From NCBI GenBank assembly GCA_002474345.1, contig DKQD01000179.1:1-12334 (forward strand): DNA of 12,334 nt, in the 5' to 3' direction. This DNA comes from Bacteriovoracaceae bacterium UBA7317 (GTDB taxonomy: Bacteria; Bdellovibrionota; Bacteriovoracia; Bacteriovoracales; Bacteriovoracaceae). This document shows, piece by piece, positions 5,612 through 12,334 of the stretch. The translations under genes and the position numbers were made by a program. Positions within the stretch are counted from its first letter, which is position 1. Each line of letters opens with the position of its first letter. The notes under the pieces were generated by a model. The model was given only the letters and a program-made list of their open reading frames with translations. It ran no database searches and was not told the origin of the DNA.

Positions 5612-6790
5612 GTGAGAAAAGTGTTGTATGTCAATATAACGAGGTTTCCTATTGCCGTTGAAAGGGTGTTATCACCAAACCTTAGGTCAAGGCCTTTAGT
5701 TATTGCTCCTCCTCAAAGTGGCCGAGCGCCCGTATGGGAGTCTTCCGATGAAGCGAGGTCGGCAGGGATTCTGCCAGGGATGCCCATGGCCCATGCAAAA
5801 AAGGTGTGCAGAGATCTTGTTGTTCTCCCTCCAAGGCCAGAGCTCTACTCTCGAGTGGCCAAAGACCTAGAGGAAAAAGTTATTGCCAAGACGACTCCTC
5901 TTTATGAAGTGGAAGGGCATGGACGCTTTTTTTTAGATATGACTGGCTTTGATCACCTTTATCCCCACCTTCCAGATAAGGCCCTAGACCTTCAAAGGAG
6001 TATTTTGGATTCATTTCACTTAGAGGGATCTTTTGGTGGTGCAACAAATAAACTTGTCAGTAAAGTCGCCGCTCAGACGAAGGAAATGGATCACGGTATT
6101 TGTTTTATTAAAAGAGGAGGGGAGAAGGATTTCTTTGCCCCTTTACCAGTTAGTGTACTCCCTCCTATTCAAAAAATACTCAAGAGGAGCTCTAAGAGTA
6201 AAAGCTCACTTTGTGATGAGCTTAATATCCATACAAATAGGGATATTGTGGAGCTTGACCACTTTTATTTACAGGTGGCCTTTGGAGATGATGCGTTCCC
6301 TATTTTGGAAATGGCCAAGGGGGTTGACTTAAGCCCTATTCAAAAAAGCTCAAGAAAGGAGGGCCATTATGAAGGGCTCTATTTGGAAGAAGAGACAAAT
6401 GACCTCATTTGCATTCAAAAAGCTCTTTTGGGGCTCGTGTCCCGTGGTGTTCTTTTTTTAAGAGGGTATGGTAAGTATCCTGGCTCTCTTCAGCTTTTTA
6501 TACGCTATAGTGATTATAAATTTGTTCACAAGAAAAAGGCCCTTAAAGCATTAAGCCTCGATATGGATATTTTGTCGAATGTGGCAATAGACCTCCTCCA
6601 TCAATTGATAAAAAGAAGAACAATGATTCATTATATGGCCTTGGAGTTTTGTGAGCTTGTTCAAGAGGAAGTTCAGTTACCACTTTTTCGTGAAGTTAAT
6701 AAGAAAAAAAGAGATGACATTCTTGATGCTATGGAAGATGTCAGGCGCCGCTTTGGAGAAACCTCTCTTGTCCTTGGGAGAGAGTTTTGA
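5612..6790 (+). CDS. imuB: ImuB: catalytically dead Y-family polymerase homologue, clamp-binding mutasome hub
   Basis: ImuB links the beta clamp to DnaE2 during SOS mutagenesis. The 392-residue protein aligns with Y-family polymerases from residue 1 (MRKVLYVNITRFPIAVE against MRKIIHVDMDCFFAAVE of E. coli DinB). The catalytic DinB Asp8 is Asn8 here. The S-x-DE motif is replaced by GHGR at 102-105, followed by the family FLDMT (107-111), so Asp103 and Glu104 are Gly104 and Arg105. Loss of all three metal ligands identifies ImuB rather than an active Pol IV. QLPLF at 355-359 is a near-consensus beta-clamp motif, followed by DDILDAMEDVRRRFG, typical of the family C-terminus. Residues about 180-230 replace the usual helix-hairpin-helix (no GIG). 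GTG start at 5612. The stop overlaps dnaE2 by 4 bases. Confidence 0.9.
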   Translation: MRKVLYVNITRFPIAVERVLSPNLRSRPLVIAPPQSGRAPVWESSDEARSAGILPGMPMAHAKKVCRDLVVLPPRPELYSRVAKDLEEKVIAKTTPLYEVEGHGRFFLDMTGFDHLYPHLPDKALDLQRSILDSFHLEGSFGGATNKLVSKVAAQTKEMDHGICFIKRGGEKDFFAPLPVSVLPPIQKILKRSSKSKSSLCDELNIHTNRDIVELDHFYLQVAFGDDAFPILEMAKGVDLSPIQKSSRKEGHYEGLYLEEETNDLICIQKALLGLVSRGVLFLRGYGKYPGSLQLFIRYSDYKFVHKKKALKALSLDMDILSNVAIDLLHQLIKRRTMIHYMALEFCELVQEEVQLPLFREVNKKKRDDILDAMEDVRRRFGETSLVLGREF

Positions 6791-9768
6791 TTCCTCTTCA
6801 CGTTCACTCTTTTTACTCCCCTCTGGCCGGGTTGAATTCTCCTCAAGAATTGTGCCGTTGGGCCAAGGACAACCAATTGCCAGGGATTGCACTTACGGAC
6901 ACGAATGCTCTTTATGGTGCTGTTCACTTCAATGAAGAGGCCAGAAAAATGGGGCTTTCTCCTCTTATTGGGGCAGAGGTCGTTTGGTCAAGCTATAGGC
7001 TTGTTATCTTATGTGCGAATAAAAAAGGTTATGAGCACTTGTGTTATCTTTTAACAGACTTGAAGCATGAATCTTTTACTGGCGAAAAGCTTAAGAACCA
7101 TTTGATTTCGATGGGCTCAAATACTGTCATTATGACCGATTGCCGGTCTTTACTTATTACTCTCAAAAAAAGAAAAGAAGAGGGGACTTTATACTACGAG
7201 TTTTCTCCAGGCTTCTCTCAACATAAAGATGTTCTTTGGTGCCGAGATCAACAAATTCCTTTTGTTGGGAGCACTCGCGCACGTTTTATCGAAGAGGGAG
7301 ATGATTTTTTTATCCGTTTAGGTCAAGCGATTCATCAAAATAAAACATTAGATCAAGTGGATCTTTCTTTTTTTAAGAAAAGTTGCCGGCTCATGAATCC
7401 GAATGAAGTATCAAGCTTTTTTCAAGCCTATCCAGAGATAATAGAGAATACATATAAAATTTTTAACCGGTGTCGCCATTTTAATCTTTGTGAAGGAAAA
7501 ACGATTTTTCCAAGCTTTAACGATTGGAGTAAGCAGAAATGTGATGATGTTTTAAGAAAGAAAAGCTTCGAAGGTATTAAACGAAGGTATGGAGGACAAG
7601 AAACACCGACGCTTCATAACCAGTTTCAGTCTCGGCTTATAGAGAGGCTTGAGCATGAACTTGGTGTTATTTCTAAAAAGGGTTTTAGTTCATACTTCTT
7701 AGTCGTTGAAGATATTGTCAGGCATTGCCCTAGAACCTGCGGGCGTGGTTCAGCAGCTGCGAGTTTAGTGAGTTTTCTTTTAGGAATTACCCATGTTGAT
7801 CCCATCCGCCACAACCTTTACTTCGAGCGTTTTCTTAATCCAGACCGAGAGGATCCTCCAGATATTGATATAGATTTTCCCTGGGATGAAAGGGACGCTA
7901 TTTTAAATTATGTTTTTCAAAAATACCCTCGTCATTCAGCGATGGTTTCCAATCACAATTCTCTCCAGGGAGCTTCTGCGATTAGAGAGGTTGCAAAGGT
8001 TTATGGTGTTCCTCTCGATGAAATTAATGACCAGATAAGCCGGTTTCCTAAAGTTCAAGATTCCTCACTTTGGAGGACGATTTTGTTTCAGGCACAGCGT
8101 CTTCAAAGTCATTTTAGACACCTTTCGGTTCATCCCGGGGGGGTTGTGATTACACCTAAACCAATTTCATCCTATGTTCCTGTAGAAAAAACGCAGAAAG
8201 GTTTGCCTATTGTTCATTGGGAAAAAAGGCAGGTAAAAAAATTTGGCCTTGTGAAGATTGATCTTTTAGGTAACCGTTCCCTTGCAGTCATTCGAGACAC
8301 AATAAGTGCTGTTAATAAGCGCATCGAAATGGATGGAGGTCCTAGAGGTAAGCTGACTTATGATGGGTTAGATCCTCTACTTGATTCTAAGGCCCGAAAG
8401 CTTATAGAGTCGGGGGGGACACTAGGTGTTTTTTACATAGAGTCCCCAGCCTCAAGACTACTTCTTCAAAGAATGAAATCGAGCAAATTTGAGCATATTG
8501 TGATGGCATCCTCAATTATTAGGCCCGCTGCCAATGATTATGCTCTTGAATTTGTGAAGAGGCTCCATGGAAAGTCTTATTCTCACTTTCACCCTCTTTT
8601 AAAGCCTATTTTGGAAGAGACGTATGGAATTATGATTTATCAAGAACAGGTTTCTCAAACTGCCATGGTTTTGGCAGGCTTTAGTATGAGTGAAGGAAAT
8701 GGTCTTAGGAAGGTTCTTGATAAAAAAGATAAAAGGAAAAAACTGCTGGATTTTGAAAGAATGTTTTTTGAGGGGGGCAGGAAAAAAGGTGTTAGCAGGT
8801 CGGTTCTAGAGCAAGTGTGGAAGATGATTTTGAGTTTTTCAGGTTATTCATTTTGTAAGGCCCACTCGGCAAGCTATGCAATGGTCTCTTTTAAATCTTG
8901 CTACTTAAAATCTCATTTTCCTGCTGAATTTATGAGTGCGGTTATGTCTCATGGTGGTGGTTTTTATTCTCTTTCGACTTATTTGGAAGAGTCCAGGCGG
9001 CTCAATTTGAAGGTTTTACTTCCTGATATAAACCTTAGTGAAGAGGGGTTTCAGGGCCATGGAGGCTCGATTAGAGTAGGTCTTCAGCAGTTAAGTGGTC
9101 TTACTGAAGGACTTAAAAAGAGAATTATTGAAGAGCGTCGGGATAAAGGGCTTTTTTCTTCAATTGACAATTTTCTTTTTAGGATTATGCCTTCTTTTGA
9201 AGAGGCCAAGATTTTTGTAAAATCACGGGCCTTTTCTTCACTTAAGGAAGGCGATAGCTTTTGTTCTCAAATGTGGCGGGTCTACGAATGGTTTGCTGTT
9301 CAAAAGAAGGGAAGGTTTAAAGGAAAAATCCCCTCTAGGGTCTTCAAAGAGTTTTCCCCAGAGCAATTGATTAAGTGGGAAATGGATTGTCTAAAATCTC
9401 CTGTTAGTTTCCCTGTTTGGGCACTTTACCCAGATGCATTAAAAAATAAAAAAAGAGTTCGAAGTGTTGAGCTTGCTGCTTTTATTAATGAAGTCGTGAT
9501 TCTTTTTGGTGTCTATGTAACAGCTAAAGTCGTTTGGACCAAGAAAGGTGAAGAAATGTGTTTTGCGACTTTTTCAGATGAGGTGGGTCTTATAGAAGCC
9601 GTTTTTTTCCCACCGGCATATATTTCCTTCCGTGACCTTCTGTATTCAGGTAGGGCCTTTATGATTAAGGGGAAGGTTGAAAATATCCTCGGAGCCCTTC
9701 AAGTACAGGTCTATGACGTTTCTCTTAGGGAAGCTTCCTTGTTTGGTAATGATCAATATAATAGCTAA
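6787..9768 (+). CDS. dnaE2: DnaE2-type error-prone DNA polymerase III alpha subunit
   Basis: Translesion polymerase that depends on ImuB for clamp access; 993 residues, in the usual DnaE2 range of about 1000-1080 and shorter than replicative DnaE. PHP domain at 1-210 (HVHS at 5-8, LTDTNALYG at 37-44 with Thr where DnaE1 has His, GAEV at 62-65), probably inactive as a nuclease. CGRGSAA at 318-324; catalytic Asp361 and Asp363 in PPDIDIDFPW; third catalytic Asp492 in VKIDLLG. SFCKAHSASYAMVSF near 687-701 and the GGFYS segment are fingers signatures. A helix-hairpin-helix lies near 762-800 and an OB fold near 900-980. The start is TTG at 6787, overlapping the imuB TGA (TTGA), with GGGAG 6 bases upstream: translational coupling. 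It is required because HVHS begins at residue 5. Confidence 0.93.
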   Translation: MIPLHVHSFYSPLAGLNSPQELCRWAKDNQLPGIALTDTNALYGAVHFNEEARKMGLSPLIGAEVVWSSYRLVILCANKKGYEHLCYLLTDLKHESFTGEKLKNHLISMGSNTVIMTDCRSLLITLKKRKEEGTLYYEFSPGFSQHKDVLWCRDQQIPFVGSTRARFIEEGDDFFIRLGQAIHQNKTLDQVDLSFFKKSCRLMNPNEVSSFFQAYPEIIENTYKIFNRCRHFNLCEGKTIFPSFNDWSKQKCDDVLRKKSFEGIKRRYGGQETPTLHNQFQSRLIERLEHELGVISKKGFSSYFLVVEDIVRHCPRTCGRGSAAASLVSFLLGITHVDPIRHNLYFERFLNPDREDPPDIDIDFPWDERDAILNYVFQKYPRHSAMVSNHNSLQGASAIREVAKVYGVPLDEINDQISRFPKVQDSSLWRTILFQAQRLQSHFRHLSVHPGGVVITPKPISSYVPVEKTQKGLPIVHWEKRQVKKFGLVKIDLLGNRSLAVIRDTISAVNKRIEMDGGPRGKLTYDGLDPLLDSKARKLIESGGTLGVFYIESPASRLLLQRMKSSKFEHIVMASSIIRPAANDYALEFVKRLHGKSYSHFHPLLKPILEETYGIMIYQEQVSQTAMVLAGFSMSEGNGLRKVLDKKDKRKKLLDFERMFFEGGRKKGVSRSVLEQVWKMILSFSGYSFCKAHSASYAMVSFKSCYLKSHFPAEFMSAVMSHGGGFYSLSTYLEESRRLNLKVLLPDINLSEEGFQGHGGSIRVGLQQLSGLTEGLKKRIIEERRDKGLFSSIDNFLFRIMPSFEEAKIFVKSRAFSSLKEGDSFCSQMWRVYEWFAVQKKGRFKGKIPSRVFKEFSPEQLIKWEMDCLKSPVSFPVWALYPDALKNKKRVRSVELAAFINEVVILFGVYVTAKVVWTKKGEEMCFATFSDEVGLIEAVFFPPAYISFRDLLYSGRAFMIKGKVENILGALQVQVYDVSLREASLFGNDQYNS

Positions 9769-9885
9769 ATAAAGATAAGATTAACATTTTCTTACAGATG
9801 GCAGACATGAGGGGGTTTATCAGAGAAACTATTAAGGTCTTAAGTAGGAGCGCTAAAGACAAATGTTCTTTGTAAGGGAGTATGT

Positions 9886-10833
9886 ATGTTAAAACAGTTA
9901 CTGATTGCCTTAGTCGTAACACTAGCGATGCCTTTTAACCAACTTTATTCTTGCGACATTCACGGTAGGACAGGGATCGTTGAAGACAATGACTTATGGA
10001 TTGGCCCTCATGACAAAGGGATCAATTCTATGACTGAGCAGGAGTTTAATAATGTTATTTCTAAAATTGAGACCATTTATAAACCTCTAGTGCGTGACAA
10101 AGGTGGAGACCTCCACGTAGAGAGGAAGTGGGACGATGGTACGGTTAATGCATCAGCGCAGCGCTTTGGTAATAAGTGGGTTGTCAATATGTACGGGGGT
10201 CTTGCCAGGCATGAGGCCATAACTCCTGATGGTTTTGCCATGGTTGTCTGCCATGAGCTTGGTCATCATATCGGTGGGCTTCCAAAGAAAAAAATGTTTT
10301 GGTCCACAACGTGGGCAGCTAATGAAGGCCAAGCAGATTATTTTGCAAGTTTAAAATGTATGAGGCGTTATATGAAAGACGATGATAATGTTGCCATCGT
10401 CGAGAAAATGGACGTACCGGAATTTGTGACTAAGAAGTGTCAGGAAAGTTTTTCGACTCAGGATGAGTTGGCGATTTGTAAGAGAAACGCCATGGCGGGT
10501 CTGTCTTTAGGCAACCTTTTTAAGGCCCTTAAAAAGTTAGACAAGCCTCTTAAGTTTGATACACCTGATCCAGCTAAGGTCTCAACAACAGACAGTAACC
10601 ACCCAGCACCTCAGTGCCGGTTAGATACTTATTTTTCAGGTGCCCTTTGTGATAAGGAAGTTTCTGATGGAGTTAGCGAAACAGATATCAACAAGGGTGT
10701 TTGTGTAAGAGAGAGAAATGAAGCAGCCATCAAAACAAGGCCTTTATGCTGGTTTAAGCCAAATGATCAAGGCGGAGGCGGAGGCGGCGGTGGCGGCTTC
10801 CCATTTCCTTTACCTAGGCCACCGAGGGCCTAA
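9886..10833 (+). CDS. Secreted zinc metalloprotease (HExxH...EGQAD) with poly-Gly tail
   Basis: 315 residues. A hydrophobic N-terminus (about 4-20) ends in QLYSC, so it is exported, either as a lipoprotein on Cys23 or cleaved nearby. The zinc site is His123-Glu124-x-x-His127 in VVCHELGHHIGG. The likely third ligand is Glu147 in NEGQADYFA, with a family-like Asp151, as in gluzincins of the M48-like style. Nine cysteines suggest disulfides outside the cytoplasm. The C-terminus has nine glycines in a row (296-304), then a Pro-rich FPFPLPRPP, probably a flexible linker or anchor. ATG at 9886 with AGGGAG 5 bases upstream. It starts 117 bases after dnaE2 and ends at a strong terminator. I assign no substrate. 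It need not belong to the mutagenesis operon. Confidence 0.82.
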   Translation: MLKQLLIALVVTLAMPFNQLYSCDIHGRTGIVEDNDLWIGPHDKGINSMTEQEFNNVISKIETIYKPLVRDKGGDLHVERKWDDGTVNASAQRFGNKWVVNMYGGLARHEAITPDGFAMVVCHELGHHIGGLPKKKMFWSTTWAANEGQADYFASLKCMRRYMKDDDNVAIVEKMDVPEFVTKKCQESFSTQDELAICKRNAMAGLSLGNLFKALKKLDKPLKFDTPDPAKVSTTDSNHPAPQCRLDTYFSGALCDKEVSDGVSETDINKGVCVRERNEAAIKTRPLCWFKPNDQGGGGGGGGGFPFPLPRPPRA

Positions 10834-10884
10834 CTCAGAGAATGAAATTAGATGCAGACCAAGGATGGTCAGTGTCAGTAGAAT

Positions 10885-10916
10885 AAAAAAGGAAGCTCAC
10901 GGGCTTCCTTTTTTTT
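10885..10916. terminator. Bidirectional rho-independent terminator
   Basis: A6, stem GGAAGC (10891-10896), loop TCACGG, stem GCTTCC (10903-10908), T8. The flanking A and T runs make it work on either strand. It lies between the stop of the metalloprotease (10833, plus) and that of the small gene (10919, minus), which converge on it. Confidence 0.9.
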
Positions 10917-10918
10917 GT

Positions 10919-11086
10919 TTATACAAAGTGCTTTTTAATTTCTGGTTGAAGAAGATCAATATATAAACTTCTCAATTCGTTTAGCTCTAAAGGAAGGTTT
11001 TTTAGAGAATTGATCGCGTTGAGGATTTCGTTTTTTTGTTCATCTTGAAACTCTTCAGGGCAATAAAAGAGTGATTTTTCAAGCAT
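10919..11086 (-). CDS. Small 55-residue hypothetical protein
   Basis: An ATG at 11086 to a TAA at 10919-10921 encodes 55 residues (MLEKSLFYCPEEFQDEQKNE at the start, KKHFV at the end). The case for a real gene is strong: AGGAGG 7 bases before the ATG, a good promoter at 11121-11149, and a terminator directly after the stop. The protein is acidic to neutral, rich in Leu, Glu and Lys, predicted mostly helical, with one Cys and no signal peptide or membrane segment. I recognise no family. It could be a small regulator, an antitoxin-like protein or an adaptor, but nothing in the sequence decides between these. Confidence 0.75.
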   Translation of the reverse strand: MLEKSLFYCPEEFQDEQKNEILNAINSLKNLPLELNELRSLYIDLLQPEIKKHFV

Positions 11087-11120
11087 GTGTATTCCTCCTG
11101 TGTGTTTTATAACTCATTGC

Positions 11121-11149
11121 ATTGTATCTCTTTGCTGGTATGGGATCAA
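11121..11149 (-). promoter_or_regulatory. Promoter of the 55-residue gene
   Basis: Read on the minus strand: TTGATC (11144-11149), 17-base spacer, TACAAT (11121-11126), matching the sigma70 consensus at 4 and 5 of 6 positions. Transcription would start near 11114, about 28 bases before the ATG at 11086, leaving room for the AGGAGG site. Confidence 0.6.
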
Positions 11150-11231
11150 GAAGCTCTTATGGAAGTGGTTAAAGAGTGTAGTTTTTTCACGCTTTTTGAG
11201 GTGTATTCAGGTATTTTCAAAGTGTTGGTCA

Positions 11232-11277
11232 CCTCTCTTAAGGCCGCCATTTTTTATCAGCGCGGCCTTAAGAGGGG
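11232..11277. repeat. Long inverted repeat, 16-bp arms
   Basis: CCTCTCTTAAGGCCGC (11232-11247) and GCGGCCTTAAGAGGGG (11262-11277) are inverted copies with one mismatch, separated by 14 bases containing a T6 run. In plus-strand RNA the mismatch is a U-G wobble, so all 16 pairs form. No T tract follows on either strand, so it is not a normal intrinsic terminator. It lies in the 217-base gap (11087-11303) between the small gene and the hydrolase; the rest of that gap shows only the small gene's promoter. Confidence 0.75.
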
Positions 11278-11303
11278 ATTCTTTCAAGATGTATTAAGAT
11301 GTT

Positions 11304-12334
11304 CTATTTTCTAAATAGAATTCTTTTTTTAAGCATTTCAAGGAGGCCAAGAATCGTGTTTCTTCTAAATTCTTTTTCATAGGCCCTAAAAGGGCTTAAA
11401 TTGACTGATAGGTTTCCGTGGTCAAGTCCCTTTAGGAAAACACAGTCACTTCCTTTAAGACATGCACTTTTTGTCGGAGTCATCCCATCATTTATTCCAC
11501 CACCAGCGATAAGGATGAAGCGGTTTAAAGCTTCAAAAGCAGATTTGTTCTTTGGTGGTGTAAGGCCTGTCAGAAAAATATTTGGGTTTTTGAATTGGCT
11601 AGCGAGGGAGATTGTTGGAATCTCTTGAACTATTGTCTTTATATCATGGGCCCTTTCTTCGTGAAGCTTAGTGAGAAGTGGAGTTTTCATTTCTTGAAGG
11701 CCTTCAAAGCTCCCCCCGACGATATCAATTCCGAGTCCTAAAGCTAAGTCTGTAAAGGGACAACCGACAAGACAGTCAAAGAGGGGGCTCCCATAGAGTG
11801 GTGCCTGGAGTGTAAGCCAGCCGGCAATTTTAGGATAGATTCTAGGGTTTTGGAGAAGTCCAAAAAGTGTGTCATTTCCACCCTTACTGTGACTTATCAA
11901 AATAACGGGCTTGGTGCTTTCTTCAACAAGTTCAGCGACGATATTTCCATTGAAGCTTGGTGACTGCTCTGTATGAATACGAGCTTTTGTCGTATGGATT
12001 CCTTGAGCTTGGAGCCACTTAATTTCATGATAAAAAGGGTTTCCAAAGCCTTCGGGAATAGGTCCTCCAAGTGCCTTGACTCTTTCTGAAAGCCCACCAT
12101 AAAGGTCTGTAAAAATACCCCTTACAAAGATAATTTGGTAGGGCTTTAAGAAATTGACAATTTCAGAGTCATTTGAGGAGACTTTTGAAAACGTCTTGTG
12201 AAACTCTTTCGTTGGTTTATTCGAAAAAAGTAGTTCCAACTTCTCTGAAGATGGAAAACCACTTTCAGGTGTTAAAAAAGCTAAAACAAGGGCAAAAATG
12301 GCAAGGCCTAGTTTAAGCGAAGCACGCTTGACCA
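11304..12334 (-). CDS. Exported lipase-like alpha/beta hydrolase (start cut by window edge)
   Basis: The frame is open from the TAG at 11304-11306 to the right edge. A first visible start, TTG at 12239, would give 311 residues, but 31 more in-frame codons follow upstream and encode a signal peptide (VKRASLKLG, hydrophobic AIFALVLAF, then LTPESG). The codon just beyond ends in TG at 12333-12334, so it is probably ATG or GTG cut by the edge. Counting from the TTG, the lipase fold shows FVRGIFTD (38-45), nucleophile Ser118 in SHSKGG, LQAPLYGSP (144-152), likely acid Asp251 in GGGINDGMTP, and His274 in LDHGNLS. This suggests an esterase or lipase acting outside the cytoplasm; the substrate is unknown. 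The nucleophile elbow has Ser where Gly is usual (GxSxG becomes SHSKG). Confidence 0.78.
   Translation of the reverse strand, partial: VKRASLKLGLAIFALVLAFLTPESGFPSSEKLELLFSNKPTKEFHKTFSKVSSNDSEIVNFLKPYQIIFVRGIFTDLYGGLSERVKALGGPIPEGFGNPFYHEIKWLQAQGIHTTKARIHTEQSPSFNGNIVAELVEESTKPVILISHSKGGNDTLFGLLQNPRIYPKIAGWLTLQAPLYGSPLFDCLVGCPFTDLALGLGIDIVGGSFEGLQEMKTPLLTKLHEERAHDIKTIVQEIPTISLASQFKNPNIFLTGLTPPKNKSAFEALNRFILIAGGGINDGMTPTKSACLKGSDCVFLKGLDHGNLSVNLSPFRAYEKEFRRNTILGLLEMLKKRILFRK

Noticed and set aside
5612..6790. imuB as an active DinB/Pol IV or UmuC
   Set aside because: All three catalytic carboxylates are missing, and the gene is overlapped with dnaE2.
9769..9885. Promoter or terminator between dnaE2 and the metalloprotease
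   Set aside because: TTAACA at 9781 is a fair -35 but has no suitable -10 at 16-18 bases, and no hairpin with a T tract is present, so neither is called.
11087..11314. 75-residue plus-strand open frame in the gap between the small gene and the hydrolase
   Set aside because: No ribosome site, crosses the small gene's promoter and the inverted repeat, and overlaps the hydrolase end. It is most likely chance.

Overview
The window looks like chromosomal DNA from a low-GC member of the Bdellovibrionota, most likely the Bacteriovorax/Halobacteriovorax group. This is inferred from the AT-rich coding style, a LexA-ImuB-DnaE2 mutagenesis cassette, a secreted HELGHH-type metalloprotease with a glycine-rich tail and an exported lipase-like hydrolase. 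No rRNA or marker protein is present to prove the lineage. I see no tRNA, CRISPR array, transposase or phage gene.

Left third (1-3919, minus strand): an oligopeptide ABC importer operon transcribed right to left, oppA (binding lipoprotein), oppB and oppC (permeases). The oppC 3' end, and presumably the ATPase genes oppD/oppF, lie beyond the left edge. A hairpin over the oppA stop codon and a promoter with a small dyad upstream of oppA are the visible controls. oppC has no ORF in the supplied translation list because its stop is outside the window, but it reads open from 1112 to the edge and matches OppC throughout.

Centre (4079-9768, plus strand): a membrane-anchored stand-alone response-regulator receiver, then a DNA-damage mutagenesis cassette: lexA (complete, self-cleavable), imuB (a Y-family polymerase-like protein that has lost all three catalytic carboxylates but keeps a beta-clamp motif) and dnaE2 (error-prone polymerase III alpha subunit with its catalytic Asp triad). 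imuB and dnaE2 overlap by 4 bases. imuA, the usual third cassette partner, is not present. A 17-bp palindrome TACGTA-N5-TACGTA lies on the predicted lexA transcription start and is the best candidate for an unusual LexA operator. All three SOS genes use non-ATG starts.

Right third (9886-12334): a secreted zinc metalloprotease on the plus strand faces, across a bidirectional terminator, a 55-residue minus-strand gene with its own promoter and strong ribosome binding site. A 217-bp non-coding gap with a 16-bp-arm inverted repeat follows. Last is a minus-strand exported alpha/beta hydrolase whose signal peptide runs to the right edge and whose start codon is probably cut by the edge.

The most interesting parts are the imuA-less lexA-imuB-dnaE2 cassette with its proposed new operator, the adjacent membrane receiver, the small ORF and the large inverted repeat.
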